A DNA stretch of 64,000 nucleotides. Source: CAVPMN01 sp963706425. GTDB taxonomy: Bacteria > Actinomycetota > Acidimicrobiia > Acidimicrobiales > Acidimicrobilacustridaceae. Of this stretch, positions 35,348 to 43,572 are shown piece by piece (position 1 is the stretch's first letter; each line of letters begins with the position of its first letter). The notes below the pieces were generated by a model. It was not told the origin of the DNA and made no database searches. It saw only the letters and a list, made by a program, of their open reading frames with translations. The stretch covers positions 558,001 through 622,000 of the forward strand of contig CAVPMN010000001.1 in NCBI GenBank assembly GCA_963706425.1. The letters are read 5' to 3'. Made by a program: the position numbers and the translations under genes.

Positions 35348-36718
35348 GTGGAGGCGAGCCCGACCAACGAAGCAGTGCGAGGCGCCTTGCGCGCCGCGCT
35401 CGGTGACGGCCCGATGGTGGACGACCCCGACATCGTCGGCGCGTACGCCGCCGATCGGGCCAGCACGGTGGTGCCCGGCCGGCCGTTGGCCCTGGTGCGG
35501 GCCCGCCACACCGCCGACGTGCAGGCGGTGCTGCGCATCGCCTCGCAGTTCCGGGTGCCCGTGGTCCCCCGCGGGCTCGGCACCGGGCTGTCGGGCGGAT
35601 CGGCGGCCATCGACGGCTGCATCGTGTTGTCGACCGAGCAGATGCGATCGCTGTCGATCGACCCGGCCGCGATGACAGCCACCGTGGGGCCCGGCATCCG
35701 CAACGTGGAGTTGAAGCAGGCAGCCGCGGCCGAGGGCTTGTGGTATCCGCCCGACCCCTCGTCGTTCGAGATCTGCTCGATCGGCGGCAACCTGGCCACC
35801 AACGCCGGCGGGTTGTGCTGCGTGAAGTACGGCGTGACCACCGACTACGTGCTCGGCATCGAGGTGGTGCTGGCCGACGGCCGGGCCGTGCGGCTGGGCG
35901 GGCGCACGATCAAGGACGTGGCCGGCTACGACCTCAAGCGACTGTTCGTAGGCTCCGAGGGCACGCTCGGCGTCATCACCGAGGCGCTGCTGCGCCTGCG
36001 TCCGCCTCCCCCGCCGGCGTCGACCGTCGTCGCCACCTTCCCGTCAGTGGTCGCCGCCGGCCGGGCGGTCACCCGCATCGTCGCCGAGGTGCGCCCGGCC
36101 GCTCTCGAGCTCATGGACCGAGCGGCCATCGCAGCCGTCGAGCGGGTGAAGCCGATGGGACTCGACCCCGAGGCCGCCGCGCTCCTGCTGGCGCGCACCG
36201 ACGCGGGAGGCGACGAGGCCGACGTCATCGCGGCGGCGTGCGAGTGGGCCGACGCCGCGTACGTGGCGCGCACCGACGACGCCGACGAGGGCGAGCTGCT
36301 CATGGGGGCGCGCCGCATGGCGATCCCCTGCGTGGAACGGCTCGGCACCGTGCTCATCGAAGACGTCGGCGTCCCGATACCGCGCATCCCGGAGCTGCTC
36401 GCCGCGGTCGAGTCGATCGCTGCGCGCTACGACACCGCCATCCCGGTGATCGGCCACGCCGGCGACGGCAACTTCCACCCGCTCGTGACCTTCGACGCGT
36501 CCGATCCCGATGCGACCGCCCGCGCCGAGCAGGCCTTCGACGCGGTGATGGAAGCCGCCCTGTCACTTGGCGGAACCGTCACCGGCGAGCACGGCGTGGG
36601 CGTGCTCAAGGCCCGCCATCTCGTGAGCCAGCTCGGCGAGGACGTGATGGACCTCACCCGCCGGGTGAAGCAGGCGCTCGACCCCGACCACATCCTCAAC
36701 CCGGGCAAGTGGGTCTGA
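35348..36718 (+). CDS. FAD-linked oxidase, glycolate oxidase subunit GlcD type
   Basis: A 456-residue flavin dehydrogenase of the vanillyl-alcohol oxidase fold. FAD site: VPVVPRGLGTGLSGGSAAIDG, DPSSFEICSIGGNLATNAGG, and GRTIKDVAGYDLKRLFVGSEG. The C-terminal catalytic region has PVIGHAGDGNFHP and GTVTGEHGVGVLKA, and it ends ALDPDHILNPGKW, the standard GlcD finish. It oxidises 2-hydroxy acids (glycolate, D-lactate or similar) and passes electrons to a GlcE/GlcF or other acceptor, neither of which is in this window. GTG 35348 has a GAGGAT site eight bases ahead; GTG 35342 is possible. Confidence 0.86.
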   Translation: MEASPTNEAVRGALRAALGDGPMVDDPDIVGAYAADRASTVVPGRPLALVRARHTADVQAVLRIASQFRVPVVPRGLGTGLSGGSAAIDGCIVLSTEQMRSLSIDPAAMTATVGPGIRNVELKQAAAAEGLWYPPDPSSFEICSIGGNLATNAGGLCCVKYGVTTDYVLGIEVVLADGRAVRLGGRTIKDVAGYDLKRLFVGSEGTLGVITEALLRLRPPPPPASTVVATFPSVVAAGRAVTRIVAEVRPAALELMDRAAIAAVERVKPMGLDPEAAALLLARTDAGGDEADVIAAACEWADAAYVARTDDADEGELLMGARRMAIPCVERLGTVLIEDVGVPIPRIPELLAAVESIAARYDTAIPVIGHAGDGNFHPLVTFDASDPDATARAEQAFDAVMEAALSLGGTVTGEHGVGVLKARHLVSQLGEDVMDLTRRVKQALDPDHILNPGKWV

Positions 36719-36751
36719 ACACTGAAGATGGCGCTCGGCGGTCGGCGCGAC

Positions 36752-36780
36752 GAAGCCGCCGGACGAATGCCGACGGCTTC
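36752..36780. terminator. Possible stem-loop between convergent genes
   Basis: GAAGCCG (36752-36758) pairs exactly with CGGCTTC (36774-36780), leaving a 15-base loop. It lies between the ends of the GlcD-type gene and the convergent cold-shock gene, where a two-way terminator would be useful. There is no U-run, so confidence is low. Confidence 0.3.
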
Positions 36781-36824
36781 CTCAACCGGCGACGAGTCGC
36801 GCGGCGGGTGGCGCTCAGTACGAG

Positions 36825-37025
36825 CTAGATAGCGCGAACGTTCTGCGCTTCTTCGCCCTTGCGTCCGGGCGCCACGTCGAATTCGACAGCTTGGCCCTCG
36901 TCGAGCGAGCGATAGCCGTCGCCTTGGATGTTCGAGTAGTGGACGAACACGTCGTCACCCTGCTCGCGGGAAATGAAGCCGAAGCCCTTCTCAGCGTTGA
37001 AGAACTTGACGGTTCCGGTAGTCAC
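36825..37025 (-). CDS. Cold-shock domain protein (CspA family)
   Basis: A 66-residue single cold-shock domain. RNP-1 is GFGFISRE and RNP-2 is VFVHYSNI; the start is TGTVKFFNAEKGFGF and the end is VEFDVAPGRKGEEAQNVRAI. It binds single-stranded RNA/DNA as an RNA chaperone. GTG 37023-37025 is used, as in many actinobacterial csp genes; the extra in-frame residues up to 37058 are not family-like. A TAGGGT box at 37080-37085 lies about 55 bases upstream, so a structured 5' leader of roughly 45-50 nt is possible. Confidence 0.9.
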   Translation of the reverse strand: MTTGTVKFFNAEKGFGFISREQGDDVFVHYSNIQGDGYRSLDEGQAVEFDVAPGRKGEEAQNVRAI

Positions 37026-37194
37026 AGGTGTTCTCTTCTCAAGATTCCGACCGGTCATCGTGACCAGCTCGGTATGACCACCCTACCGGCGTAGCCGACG
37101 AATCGAGCTGGCCCCGTCGATCGCACTCGCAACGGGCGTACCCTGAACCCACACCCTCTTGGGAGAGTCGCCTCGCTTGGGCTGGTCGGCCGTC

Positions 37195-38428
37195 ATGGCC
37201 CCGTTGTCGCCCCGTGCAGGTTCGACGCCTCGACCGAGCTATCGATCCGGAGCTCACTTGCGCGTCGCAGATCATCAGACCTCATCCTTCGAACGCGCGC
37301 CTGATCGCGCCCGCACCTTCGGCATCCTCAGCACCTATCCGCCGACGGCATGTGGCCTGGCCACGTTCAGTGCCGCCCTCGCTGGCGGGCTGATCGCACA
37401 CGGCGCCGACGTTCGGGTCGTGCGGGTGATCGACGAGCGCGCGCCGCGCCCGAGAAGCGTGGTCGCAGAGCTGGAGCGCGGTTCGGTGGCGTCGATCGCC
37501 GCAGCGGCAGAAGCCCTCAACCGTTGTGACGTCGCCGTCGTGCAGCACGAGTACGGCCTCTATGGCGGCGAGGATGGCGACGAAGTACTCGAGGTGCTCG
37601 CCGGCTTGCGGGTCCCGACGATCGTGGTGGCGCACACGATCCTGGTGACGCCGACGCTGCACCAGCGCGCGGTGCTGGTCGCCGCCGCCGACCTGGCCGA
37701 TCGCGTCGTGGTGATGTCGGAGGCGGCGAGGCAACGCTTGTGCACCGGGTTCGACGTCGATCCATCCAAGGTCGTGACCATCCCCCATGGCGCCACCGTG
37801 CCGGCCGCCATCCTCCCACCGATCCGAGCGGTCAGGCCGACCGTGTTGACTGCCGGGCTCATCGGACCCGGGCAAGGGCATCGAGCGCGTGATCGACGCG
37901 ATGCGCGTGCTGCACGATCTTCCCGCCCGACCGCGTTACCTCGTCGCCGGCCAGACCCACCCCAAGGTGCTGGTCGCCGAGGGTGAGGCCTACCGCAACG
38001 CGCGCATCGAGCAGGCATGGCGCAACGGGGTCTCCCCTTCGGTCGACTTCGACGCCGGCTACCGAGACGTCCCGTCGCTCACCGCGCTGATCCAATCGGC
38101 CACCGTAGTCGTGCTGCCCTACGACTCGACCGACCAGGTCACGTCGGGCGTGTTGGTCGACGCCATCGCCGCCGGCCGGCCGGTCGTGGCCACCGCTTTC
38201 CCCCACGCGGTGGAGCTGCTGTCGACTGGTGCGGGCATGGTGGTCGACCACGACGACCCCGACGCCCTGGCCCTCGCACTGCACCTGGTGCTCACGAACA
38301 CAGAGGCGGCCGCCGGAATGGCGGCCGAGGCCGCTCGGTTGGCGCCGACGATGGCGTGGCCTGTCGTGGCGGAACGCTATGTCGAGCTGGCGGCAGGCGT
38401 GCTCGCCGATCGACCGGCGCTCGTATGA
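37195..38428 (+). CDS. Glycosyltransferase, GT-B fold (frameshifted)
   Basis: GT-B glycosyltransferase of about 410 residues. N-domain: FGILSTYPPTACGLATFSAAL (acceptor-side loop), VVQHEYGLYGGEDGDEVLEVL, VVAHTILVTPTLHQ. C-domain: PSKVVTIPHGATVP, then after the shift VVLPYDSTDQVTSGVLVDAIAAGRPVVAT, the donor-sugar site of GT4-like enzymes. The break is at GGG 37870-37872: dropping one G gives GLIGPGKGIERVIDAM. Membrane or capsule glycan assembly is likely. The start is uncertain (ATG 37195 or a later codon). A TACCCT box (37139-37144) may be its -10. Its stop overlaps the next ATG, starting a coupled cluster of four genes. Confidence 0.78.
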
Positions 38429-39471
38429 CGAGCCACCCGGCGCCCGACTTCCGCCATCTGCTGCGGATGACCGACGGGCGGGCGACCTTCGAGCACGCCG
38501 AGTTCGACGAGCCCCGTCGGGAGCACGGCTACTGCACCGACGACATGGCCCGCGCGCTCGTCGTCGCCAGCCGCGAGCCCGAGCCCACACCGGCCGTGCG
38601 CCGCCTGGCCGAACTGAGCCTGCGCTTTCTCAGCGACGCCCAGGGATTCGACGGGGACTACCGCAACCGCATGAACCCACGCGGTCGATTCGTCGACCGG
38701 CCCACGCTCGACGACTGCTGGGGGCGCAGCATCTGGGGCCTCGGCACGGCGGCGGCGCGCAGCGACGTCGGCTGGGTACGCCAATCAGCCCTGGTGCAGT
38801 TCGAGCGCGCCGCCCGGCGCCGCTCGCCTTCGCCGCGCGCCACGTGGTTCGCGGTGCTGGGAGCCACCGAGGTGCTCACGGTCGATGCCGACCATCGCGA
38901 AGCCCGCGCGCTCGTCATCGACGCGGCTGACACGCTGACCGCGGCCGACGACGAGGTCGCGTCCGACGCGACGTGGCGCTGGCCCGAACCACGACTCGCC
39001 TACGCCAACGCCGCCCTGCCCGACGCCATGATCGCCGCGGGCGAGGCCCTCGACCGGCCCGATCTCAAGCGCCGCGGCCTCGACGTGCTGGGCTGGCTCC
39101 TCGAGCTGCAGACCGTCGACGGCCACCTCTCCGTGACGCCGGCGGGCGGATACACGCTCGGCGACGCCCGTCCGAGCTACGACCAGCAGCCGATCGAGGT
39201 GGCGGCCCTCGCCGACGCCTGCGCGCGTGCCGCGAGGATCGACGACCACGAGCGGTGGACGGCGGGCCTGGCCGCCGCGGTGGCCTGGTTCGTCGGCGAC
39301 AACGACCAGGGCGCGGCCATGTGGGACGAGCTCACCGGGGGCGGGTTCGATGGACTCGAACCTGACGGGGTCAATCGCAACCAGGGTGCTGAGTCGACGC
39401 TCGCGCTGCTCTCGACACTCCAGCACGCCCGCGATCTCGTCCCGGTGGCGTCGGGATCGGCGAGCCGGTGA
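38425..39471 (+). CDS. Alpha/alpha-toroid (six-hairpin) protein of the glycan cluster
   Basis: A 348-residue protein with repeated helical hairpins typical of (alpha/alpha)6 glycosidases or of glycosyltransferase-associated proteins. Visible parts: REHGYCTDDMARALVVA near 35-50, DDCWGRSIWGLGTAAA, RWPEPRLAYANAALPDAMIAAGEAL, and DQQPIEVAALADACARA. Acidic residues in TDDMAR and the PSYDQQP stretch are candidates for catalysis. No GH family can be named with confidence. ATG 38425 overlaps the glycosyltransferase stop, and its end overlaps the GH130 GTG. Gene order with GH130 and glycosyltransferases suggests mannose-type glycan turnover or assembly. Confidence 0.62.
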   Translation: MTSHPAPDFRHLLRMTDGRATFEHAEFDEPRREHGYCTDDMARALVVASREPEPTPAVRRLAELSLRFLSDAQGFDGDYRNRMNPRGRFVDRPTLDDCWGRSIWGLGTAAARSDVGWVRQSALVQFERAARRRSPSPRATWFAVLGATEVLTVDADHREARALVIDAADTLTAADDEVASDATWRWPEPRLAYANAALPDAMIAAGEALDRPDLKRRGLDVLGWLLELQTVDGHLSVTPAGGYTLGDARPSYDQQPIEVAALADACARAARIDDHERWTAGLAAAVAWFVGDNDQGAAMWDELTGGGFDGLEPDGVNRNQGAESTLALLSTLQHARDLVPVASGSASR

Positions 39472-40955
39472 GCACGGTCGCCCATCTCGTACGACGCAGT
39501 CCTGTCCGCCTCGAAGCCGACCCCTCACGGGTGATCACCAAGCTGTTCGTCCCCGGCCAGGAGGGCTTCGAGCATCAGGAGTCGCGCACCTCGCCGGTGC
39601 TGCGGCGCATCCTGGCGCTCGACGAGTCGGAGGTACGAGAAGCACTCGACGACGTCGTCAAGCGCTTCGAGTCCCGTCATCGCGACCTCGAAGCGACGTT
39701 CACGCGCCACGTCACCCAGCTGGCCGATCGGCTCAATCCGGAGCTCGTGCTATCGGACAGTCGACGACTGCTGCTCGGTGCCACCTTCACCTGCGAGTAC
39801 GCCATCGAGGGGGCCGCCCTCTGCAACCCGAGCATCGTCGCCCATCCGGATCAGACCGGCGTGGCTCCCGGCGGACTGCGCTTCGTCATGAGCGTCCGCG
39901 CTGTCGGCGAAGGTCATCGGTCGTCGATCGGCTTCCGCTCAGGGACCGTCGACCCAGCCGGCGTGGTCGCCCTCGACGAGCCACCCGCGTTCGCCGTCAC
40001 CGGCGAGATCCAAGCGTCACACTTCGACGCCAGCGTGTTTCGCGGCGAGCTCGATCGTCTGCACGTCGGCGGCGAGACCGCCGACTACGTCCTCGACGGG
40101 CTCGGAGACCACTTCACCGCCGCCGAACTCGAGGTGCGACTCGGCCATCTCCACAATCAGCTCGCCACCCGCCGGCACGGCGGCGGAGCCATCCCGGTGA
40201 TGCGACGGGTGGCGGAGCGCTCCTACGGCGTGCGCTTCCCGGCCGACTCCACGCTGACCGAGCGCGTCCTCTCGCCGGCCATGAGTGTCGAGAGCCACGG
40301 CATGGAGGACGCCCGTTTCGTCCGGCTCGTCGACCACGGGGCCACCCCCACCTACTACGCGACTTACACCGCCTACGACGGTGTGGACATCAGCCAGCAA
40401 CTGTTGGAGACGACTGACTTCGAGTCGTTCACCTCGTCGCCCCTCGTCGGCCAGGCTGCGGCCAACAAGGGACTCGCGCTGTTCCCGCGTCGCATCGGCG
40501 GTCGGTTCGTCGCGCTGTCGCGCGCCGACCGGGAGACCAACCGAGTCGCCTTCTCCGACAACCTGCGCCGCTGGGACGACGCTCCCCTCCCCTGTCAGGT
40601 CCCCACCCGTTCCTGGGAGGTCCTGCAACTGGGCAACTGCGGATCGCCGATCGAGACCGACGCGGGTTGGCTCGTGCTGACCCATGGCGTCGGGCCCATG
40701 CGGACCTACTCGATCGGCGCCGTCCTCCTCGCCCTCGACGACCCCACCGTTCTGCTCGGCCAGCTTCGCGAGCCTCTTCTCCGGCCGGCGCCCGACGAAC
40801 AGGACGGCTACGTGCCGAACGTCGTCTACTCGTGTGGCGCACTGGTGCACGGCAACACGCTGGTCGTTCCCTACGGGATCGGCGACGCCGCCATCGGCAT
40901 CGCCACCGTGCCCGTCGACGGCCTGTTGGCCGCCCTCGTCGACCATCCCGGCTAA
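39468..40955 (+). CDS. GH130-family glycoside phosphorylase/hydrolase
   Basis: A 495-residue five-bladed propeller enzyme of GH130 type. Recognisable: FGVRFPAD-like segment, VLSPAMSVESHGMEDARFVR (the 'E..G.EDPR' site here as GMEDAR), YYATYTAYDG, NKGLALFPRRIGGRFVALSRAD, SWEVLQLGNCGSPIETDAGWLVLTHG and GYVPNVVYSCGAL. GH130 members act on beta-mannosidic linkages, often by phosphorolysis. An N-terminal extension of about 180 residues is as seen in actinobacterial homologues in the same gene order. GTG 39468 overlaps the previous stop (coupled). Downstream is the Lys-rich mini-protein. Confidence 0.75.
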   Translation: MSTVAHLVRRSPVRLEADPSRVITKLFVPGQEGFEHQESRTSPVLRRILALDESEVREALDDVVKRFESRHRDLEATFTRHVTQLADRLNPELVLSDSRRLLLGATFTCEYAIEGAALCNPSIVAHPDQTGVAPGGLRFVMSVRAVGEGHRSSIGFRSGTVDPAGVVALDEPPAFAVTGEIQASHFDASVFRGELDRLHVGGETADYVLDGLGDHFTAAELEVRLGHLHNQLATRRHGGGAIPVMRRVAERSYGVRFPADSTLTERVLSPAMSVESHGMEDARFVRLVDHGATPTYYATYTAYDGVDISQQLLETTDFESFTSSPLVGQAAANKGLALFPRRIGGRFVALSRADRETNRVAFSDNLRRWDDAPLPCQVPTRSWEVLQLGNCGSPIETDAGWLVLTHGVGPMRTYSIGAVLLALDDPTVLLGQLREPLLRPAPDEQDGYVPNVVYSCGALVHGNTLVVPYGIGDAAIGIATVPVDGLLAALVDHPG

Positions 40956-41004
40956 CGCCCTGCGTCGTCACCACCCTTCGACCCCGCAACCCAAGGAGGC
41001 CCTC

Positions 41005-41118
41005 GTGCCCAGCAAGTCACCGCAGAAACCATCCGGCAAGAAGCCCGGAAAGTCGCTCAAGGAGAAGCGCGTCGCCAAACAGGAGAAGAAGGCCGGCAAG
41101 ACCGCACTCGGACGCTGA
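41005..41118 (+). CDS. Lysine-rich mini-protein, 37 residues
   Basis: Too short for standard gene calls but well supported: GTG 41005 has an AAGGAGG site (40993-40999) at good distance. The product SKSPQKPSGKKPGKSLKEKR...KTALGR is very basic (about 13 Lys) and matches small 'SLKEKR..K' proteins conserved in Actinobacteria; its role is unknown, with nucleic-acid or ribosome contact the likely reading. It sits between the GH130 gene and the GT4 gene, nearly contiguous with both. Confidence 0.68.
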   Translation: MPSKSPQKPSGKKPGKSLKEKRVAKQEKKAGKTALGR

Positions 41119-41125
41119 GCCCAGC

Positions 41126-42133
41126 GTGCGCATCGCCGTGTTGGCGCCCATCGCGTGGCGCGTCCCGCCCCGCCACTACGGCCCGTGGGAGCTCTTCGCG
41201 TCGCTGCTGACGGAAGGGCTGGTGGCCCGAGGCCACGAGGTCACTCTCTTCGCCTCAGGCGACTCGCAAACATCGGCCCGGCTGGCTTCGGTGGTGCCGA
41301 CCGGCTGGTCCGAAGACGCGTCGATCGAGCCGAAGGTGGCCGAGTGCCTGCACATCTCGCAGGTGTTCGAACGGGCCGACGACTTCGACGTGATCCACAA
41401 CGGCTTCGACTTCCTCCCGCTCACGTATTCGAGGCTGGTCGACACGCCGGTGGTGACGACGATCCACGGGTTCTCGTCGGAGCGCATCGTCGCGGTCTAC
41501 GAGAAGTACGACACCGGCAACTACGTGGCGATCAGCGACGCCGACCGCCATCCGGCCCTCGACTACGCCGCCACCATCCACCATGGTGTCGACACCGACC
41601 GCTTCGGTCTCCATCCCGACCCCGGGGATCATCTGGCTTACCTCGGCCGGATCCATCCCGACAAGGGGACCGTCGAGGCCATCGACGCCGCCCAGCGGGC
41701 CGGCAGATCGCTCATGATCGCGGGCATCGTGCAAGACGCCGACTACTTCGAGGAGAAGGTCAGGCCCCGCGTCGACGGCGAACGGGTGCGCTACGTCGGC
41801 CCTGTCGCGGCGACGAACTGCTCCGCTTTCCTCGGTGGTGCGGCGGCGCTGCTCCACCTGATCGACTTCGACGAGCCCTTCGGATTCAGCGTGGTCGAGG
41901 CCATGACCTGCGGCACCCCCGTGATCGCGTTCGATCGAGGATCGATGCGGGAGATCATCGACGAAGGGCACACCGGGGCGGTGGTCGCCGACATCGACGC
42001 CGCAGTTGCGGCGATCGACCGAGTCCACGGCTTCGACCGGTCGGACATCCGTGAGCGTGCCGTTGCGCGCTTCGGGGCCGACCGGATGGTCGACGACTAC
42101 CTCACCGTCTACGAGCAAACGCTCGCTCGCTAG
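41126..42133 (+). CDS. Glycosyltransferase family 4 (GT-B)
   Basis: A 335-residue GT4 enzyme. N-terminal APIAWRVPPRHYGPWELFASLL, VARGHEVTLFASGDS, DVIHNGFDFLPLTY and VVTTIHGFSSERI; C-terminal AYLGRIHPDKGTVEAIDAAQ, FDEPFGFSVVEAMTCGTPVIAF with the catalytic EX7E form (Glu in EPFGFSVVE) and GSMREIIDEG. It transfers a sugar from a nucleotide donor with retention. GTG 41126 is eight bases after the mini-protein, so it belongs to the same transcript. The product is probably a cell-surface or compatible-solute glycan. Confidence 0.85.
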   Translation: MRIAVLAPIAWRVPPRHYGPWELFASLLTEGLVARGHEVTLFASGDSQTSARLASVVPTGWSEDASIEPKVAECLHISQVFERADDFDVIHNGFDFLPLTYSRLVDTPVVTTIHGFSSERIVAVYEKYDTGNYVAISDADRHPALDYAATIHHGVDTDRFGLHPDPGDHLAYLGRIHPDKGTVEAIDAAQRAGRSLMIAGIVQDADYFEEKVRPRVDGERVRYVGPVAATNCSAFLGGAAALLHLIDFDEPFGFSVVEAMTCGTPVIAFDRGSMREIIDEGHTGAVVADIDAAVAAIDRVHGFDRSDIRERAVARFGADRMVDDYLTVYEQTLAR

Positions 42134-42144
42134 CGCTGGGCGGC

Positions 42145-42642
42145 TCAGCCCGCGTCGAGCAGGTGCAGCACCGTCTTGTCGGCTTTGGTCTGGCCCAGGT
42201 AGGGGGCGGCCGTGCCGTGCAGCTCGAGCTCTTCGCCCGATGCGGTGTCGTGCAGGCGGAGAATGCGGGACAGCCCGAACTTGGAGATGTGCACGTCGGT
42301 GGTCGCCCGGTCGAAGCGATGCACGACCTCGCCGGCGCGGTCGCCGAGCCAATTGAGCACGTAGATCGTGTCGGCGGTGACGGTCACGAGGAGCCTCGTG
42401 GTCATGCCGTTCTGGGCAGCGGCCTCCTCGACGGCGACCCGCCCACCTGCGACGGCGGCGACCCCGCTCACGGCCATGTTGTTGCTGAGGAGGTCACCCC
42501 CTATTGCCGCGGCCGTGCCGCCCACCATGCTGGCGGCCAAGAGGCCCTGCCAGCTGAAGATCCCGGCCGCCAGGACCCGGTCTCCACCGAGCGCTGCACT
42601 CGCCGCCGACTCCAGGAACCGCAGGTCTGCAGCATGGTTCAT
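42145..42642 (-). CDS. Hypothetical protein with glycine/alanine helical hairpin
   Basis: No family recognised. A 165-residue product with Ala-rich segments (GGDRVLAAGIFSWQGLLAASM, GGTAAAIGGDLLSNNMAVSGVAAVAGG) that may be membrane or amphipathic helices, then a beta-rich second half (TTRLLVTVTADTIYVLNWLGD, EVVHRFDRATTDVHISKFG, ELELHGTAAPYLGQTKADK). The second half looks like a small PH-like/GRAM-type beta domain. ATG 42640-42642 follows AGGTGGGACCAG. Convergent with the GT4 gene. No clue to function from neighbours. Confidence 0.6.
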   Translation of the reverse strand: MNHAADLRFLESAASAALGGDRVLAAGIFSWQGLLAASMVGGTAAAIGGDLLSNNMAVSGVAAVAGGRVAVEEAAAQNGMTTRLLVTVTADTIYVLNWLGDRAGEVVHRFDRATTDVHISKFGLSRILRLHDTASGEELELHGTAAPYLGQTKADKTVLHLLDAG

Positions 42643-42834
42643 CTGGTCCCACCTCGTGCTCGACGCCGGGCTCCGCCGCCCGACTCCAATGGCACCCGTG
42701 TGCCGTGCCAGAGCCATCGACCAACGGCGGGTTGACCTGTTGGCGGACTTGCCGCGAACCGTCAAAACGGTCCGATCGACCCATCCCCACGAATGAGTCG
42801 GCGCGGACCGGGCGCGCGGTTCCGCCGGAGGTCG

Positions 42835-43317
42835 TCAGACGGCGCCGGCGGCGCGCAGCACGGTGAGCGCGTCGTGGAGCGCGCGGAACTCGGCGGCGTG
42901 CCGGGCGGCGGTGCGCTCGTCGGCATCGACGTGGCGGTCCGGGTGGTGCACCTTCACCAGCTCGCGGTAGCGGGCCGTGACCTCGGCGGGACCGGCGTCG
43001 GGCGCGAGTCGCAGCCGCTCCAGTGCCTGGCTGACGGCGGCAGGGTCGGGCGACCCGTCGACCGCATCACGCTCGCCGTCGGCGAAGAGATGTTCGGGGC
43101 GCCAGTAGTCGTCGGCCGTCTCGGTCGGCTCGTCGCGGTAGACGCGTTGGGCGGCGCTCCGGCGCTGGCGCAACCGGTCGGCCCACTCGCCGTACTGCTG
43201 CGATCCCGACGCCGGGGTGGCGTGGAAGCCGACCATCTCCTCGAGCACCGAGGTCTCGTCTGGCGCCGGTGGTCTGGTCGAGGTCGCTTCGCGCCGACCG
43301 AAGATCGTCCTTGCCAC
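42835..43317 (-). CDS. J-domain protein
   Basis: A 160-residue DnaJ-type protein with an unusual order: an N-terminal region of about 95 residues (GRREATSTRPPAPDE, EEMVGFHATPASGSQQYGEW) with no known domain, and a C-terminal J-like domain with LRLAPDAGPAEVTARYRELVKVHHPDRH (HPD present) and FRALHDALTVLRAAG. The HPD tripeptide stimulates Hsp70 ATPase activity. GTG 43315-43317 follows GGGAGGCGGG. No other chaperone is nearby; a specialised co-chaperone is likely. Confidence 0.78.
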   Translation of the reverse strand: MARTIFGRREATSTRPPAPDETSVLEEMVGFHATPASGSQQYGEWADRLRQRRSAAQRVYRDEPTETADDYWRPEHLFADGERDAVDGSPDPAAVSQALERLRLAPDAGPAEVTARYRELVKVHHPDRHVDADERTAARHAAEFRALHDALTVLRAAGAV

Positions 43318-43572
43318 CTACCCGCCTCCCGCGTTCGCCTGGGGACCATCTTCCCCCGTCAAAACGCTGGGCACATGGGCCGATCGGCCGGAAAATGCGA
43401 CCGAGCGGCCTAGGCTCCCCTGTCGGTTCGTTCCTGCGATTTCCGCGACGCGGGCCGATGAGTTCGGGCCGGACGGTCGGTCGGACTCTCAGAGCGCTCG
43501 GGGATGGGCGCTCGCACAACTTCGACGAAGCAAGCCGTCGGGCGCTGCCGCCCGACCGCGAGGAGGCGACGC

